DNA of 6,380 nt. Source: a bacterium (lineage in GTDB: Bacteria; AUK180). Numbering within the stretch: position 1 is the stretch's first letter; every line of letters starts with the position of its first letter. Positions 5,856 to 6,380 of the stretch are shown here, one piece after another. The stretch is taken from assembly GCA_021162505.1 (NCBI GenBank), contig JAGGYO010000013.1, forward strand, positions 1 through 6,380. The letters run 5' to 3'. Under the pieces are notes generated by a model that saw only the letters and a list, made by a program, of their open reading frames with translations, had not been told where the DNA came from and made no database searches. The translations under genes and the position numbers were made by a program.

Positions 5856-6380
5856 CAAAAATTTTAGAATTAATAAAATACTCGCACCTTCTTTATGATA
5901 GGAAATATGTAATAGCCAATGACGGTAATTTATCCATAAGGCAAAAAGACATTATTATCATTACACCCACAGGATATTCAAAAGGGGATGTCAGTGAAAA
6001 TGATCTTGTTTTTGTAGATCTCCATGGTAACTTTGATAAAAGAAAAATGGTGAAGCCATCAATGGAAACAGGAATGCATTTGAAATTCTATAATAAAAAT
6101 CCAGATATAAAAGCAGTGATCCACGCACATCCTGTAAATACAATTTCATATTTTTTAATGAACGAAAAAATAGATATTAATATTTTACCAGAAGCGAAGG
6201 GAAATATTCCATTTATCGGGTATGCGGATTATTTTCCTGCGGGAAGCATTGAACTTGCCAATGAAGTTGAAAGTAAAATTAATGGAAATGAAGGATTAAT
6301 TATATTAAAAAAACACGGTGTAATTGCCTATGGTGATTATTTGCAAAGCTGTTTTTTTCTCATCGAGAGAATAGAACTAC
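5852..6380 (+). CDS. Class II aldolase/adducin family protein (FucA/AraD-like), 3'-truncated
   Basis: The first 176 codons of a gene that runs off the right edge; the family is usually about 200-230 residues, so most of it is present. Members are Zn-dependent sugar-phosphate aldolases, epimerases or dehydratases (FucA, AraD, MtnB) in the cytoplasm. Visible signatures are NDGNLSIR (23-30), TPTG (38-41), KPSMETGMH (68-76) with catalytic-type E72, the Zn-ligand pair H91 and H93 in VIHAHP, LPE (112-114) and KKHG with Zn ligand H155. All four metal/catalytic residues expected from FucA are kept. Where FucA has SSE at the phosphate site this protein has SME (70-72). No signal peptide is seen. The ATG overlaps the DUF3160 stop (ATGA) and has no good SD of its own, so it probably depends on coupling. 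The exact substrate cannot be assigned. Confidence 0.92.
   Translation, partial: MTKILELIKYSHLLYDRKYVIANDGNLSIRQKDIIIITPTGYSKGDVSENDLVFVDLHGNFDKRKMVKPSMETGMHLKFYNKNPDIKAVIHAHPVNTISYFLMNEKIDINILPEAKGNIPFIGYADYFPAGSIELANEVESKINGNEGLIILKKHGVIAYGDYLQSCFFLIERIEL

Overview
This window is low-GC, A/T-rich bacterial DNA. It holds four protein families plus a 650-base non-coding stretch full of repeats. Start sites carry good Shine-Dalgarno sequences (AAAGGAG, AGAGGT, AAGGAGG), and three TATAAT-type promoters can be read. That combination is untypical of core Bacteroidota, which use few SD sites and a different -7/-33 promoter. The exported DUF3160 protein and the OmpA-like fold point to a diderm. A low-GC Gram-negative such as a spirochaete or a Cloacimonadota-like candidate phylum fits, but this is inference and no taxonomic marker gene is present.

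Layout. (1) Bases 3-692, plus strand: the 3' part of a gene whose start lies off the left edge. It encodes a Pro-Lys linker, a basic helix and a C-terminal segment like a decayed OmpA peptidoglycan-binding fold. (2) Bases 818-2026, minus strand: a complete AAA_14/DUF4143 ATPase that keeps its Walker motifs and the acidic/Lys residues of a PD-(D/E)XK fold. Its promoter is a perfect sigma-70 consensus, and the -35 box is built into the first of three direct repeats spaced exactly 33 bp apart. (3) Bases 2160-2675: no credible gene, but a cluster of short palindromic repeats ending in ATGAC-like sequence, a 64-bp direct duplication and a heptanucleotide tandem tract. (4) Bases 2676-3815, minus strand: a protein made almost wholly of TPR repeats. 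(5) A 111-bp divergent promoter region. (6) Bases 3927-5855, plus strand: an exported DUF3160 protein with a GTG start. (7) From 5852 to the right edge: a class II aldolase/adducin-family enzyme that starts inside the DUF3160 stop codon (ATGA overlap).

How they relate. DUF3160 and the aldolase form a translationally coupled operon, an odd pairing because one has a signal peptide and the other looks cytosolic. The TPR gene is divergent from this operon with back-to-back promoters, so the two may share control. The ATPase looks like an independent, self-contained unit with its own operator array; this class of gene is often found scattered in accessory DNA. The most unusual signal is that operator/promoter array. 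The least understood protein is DUF3160, whose conserved His/Asp motifs are intact.
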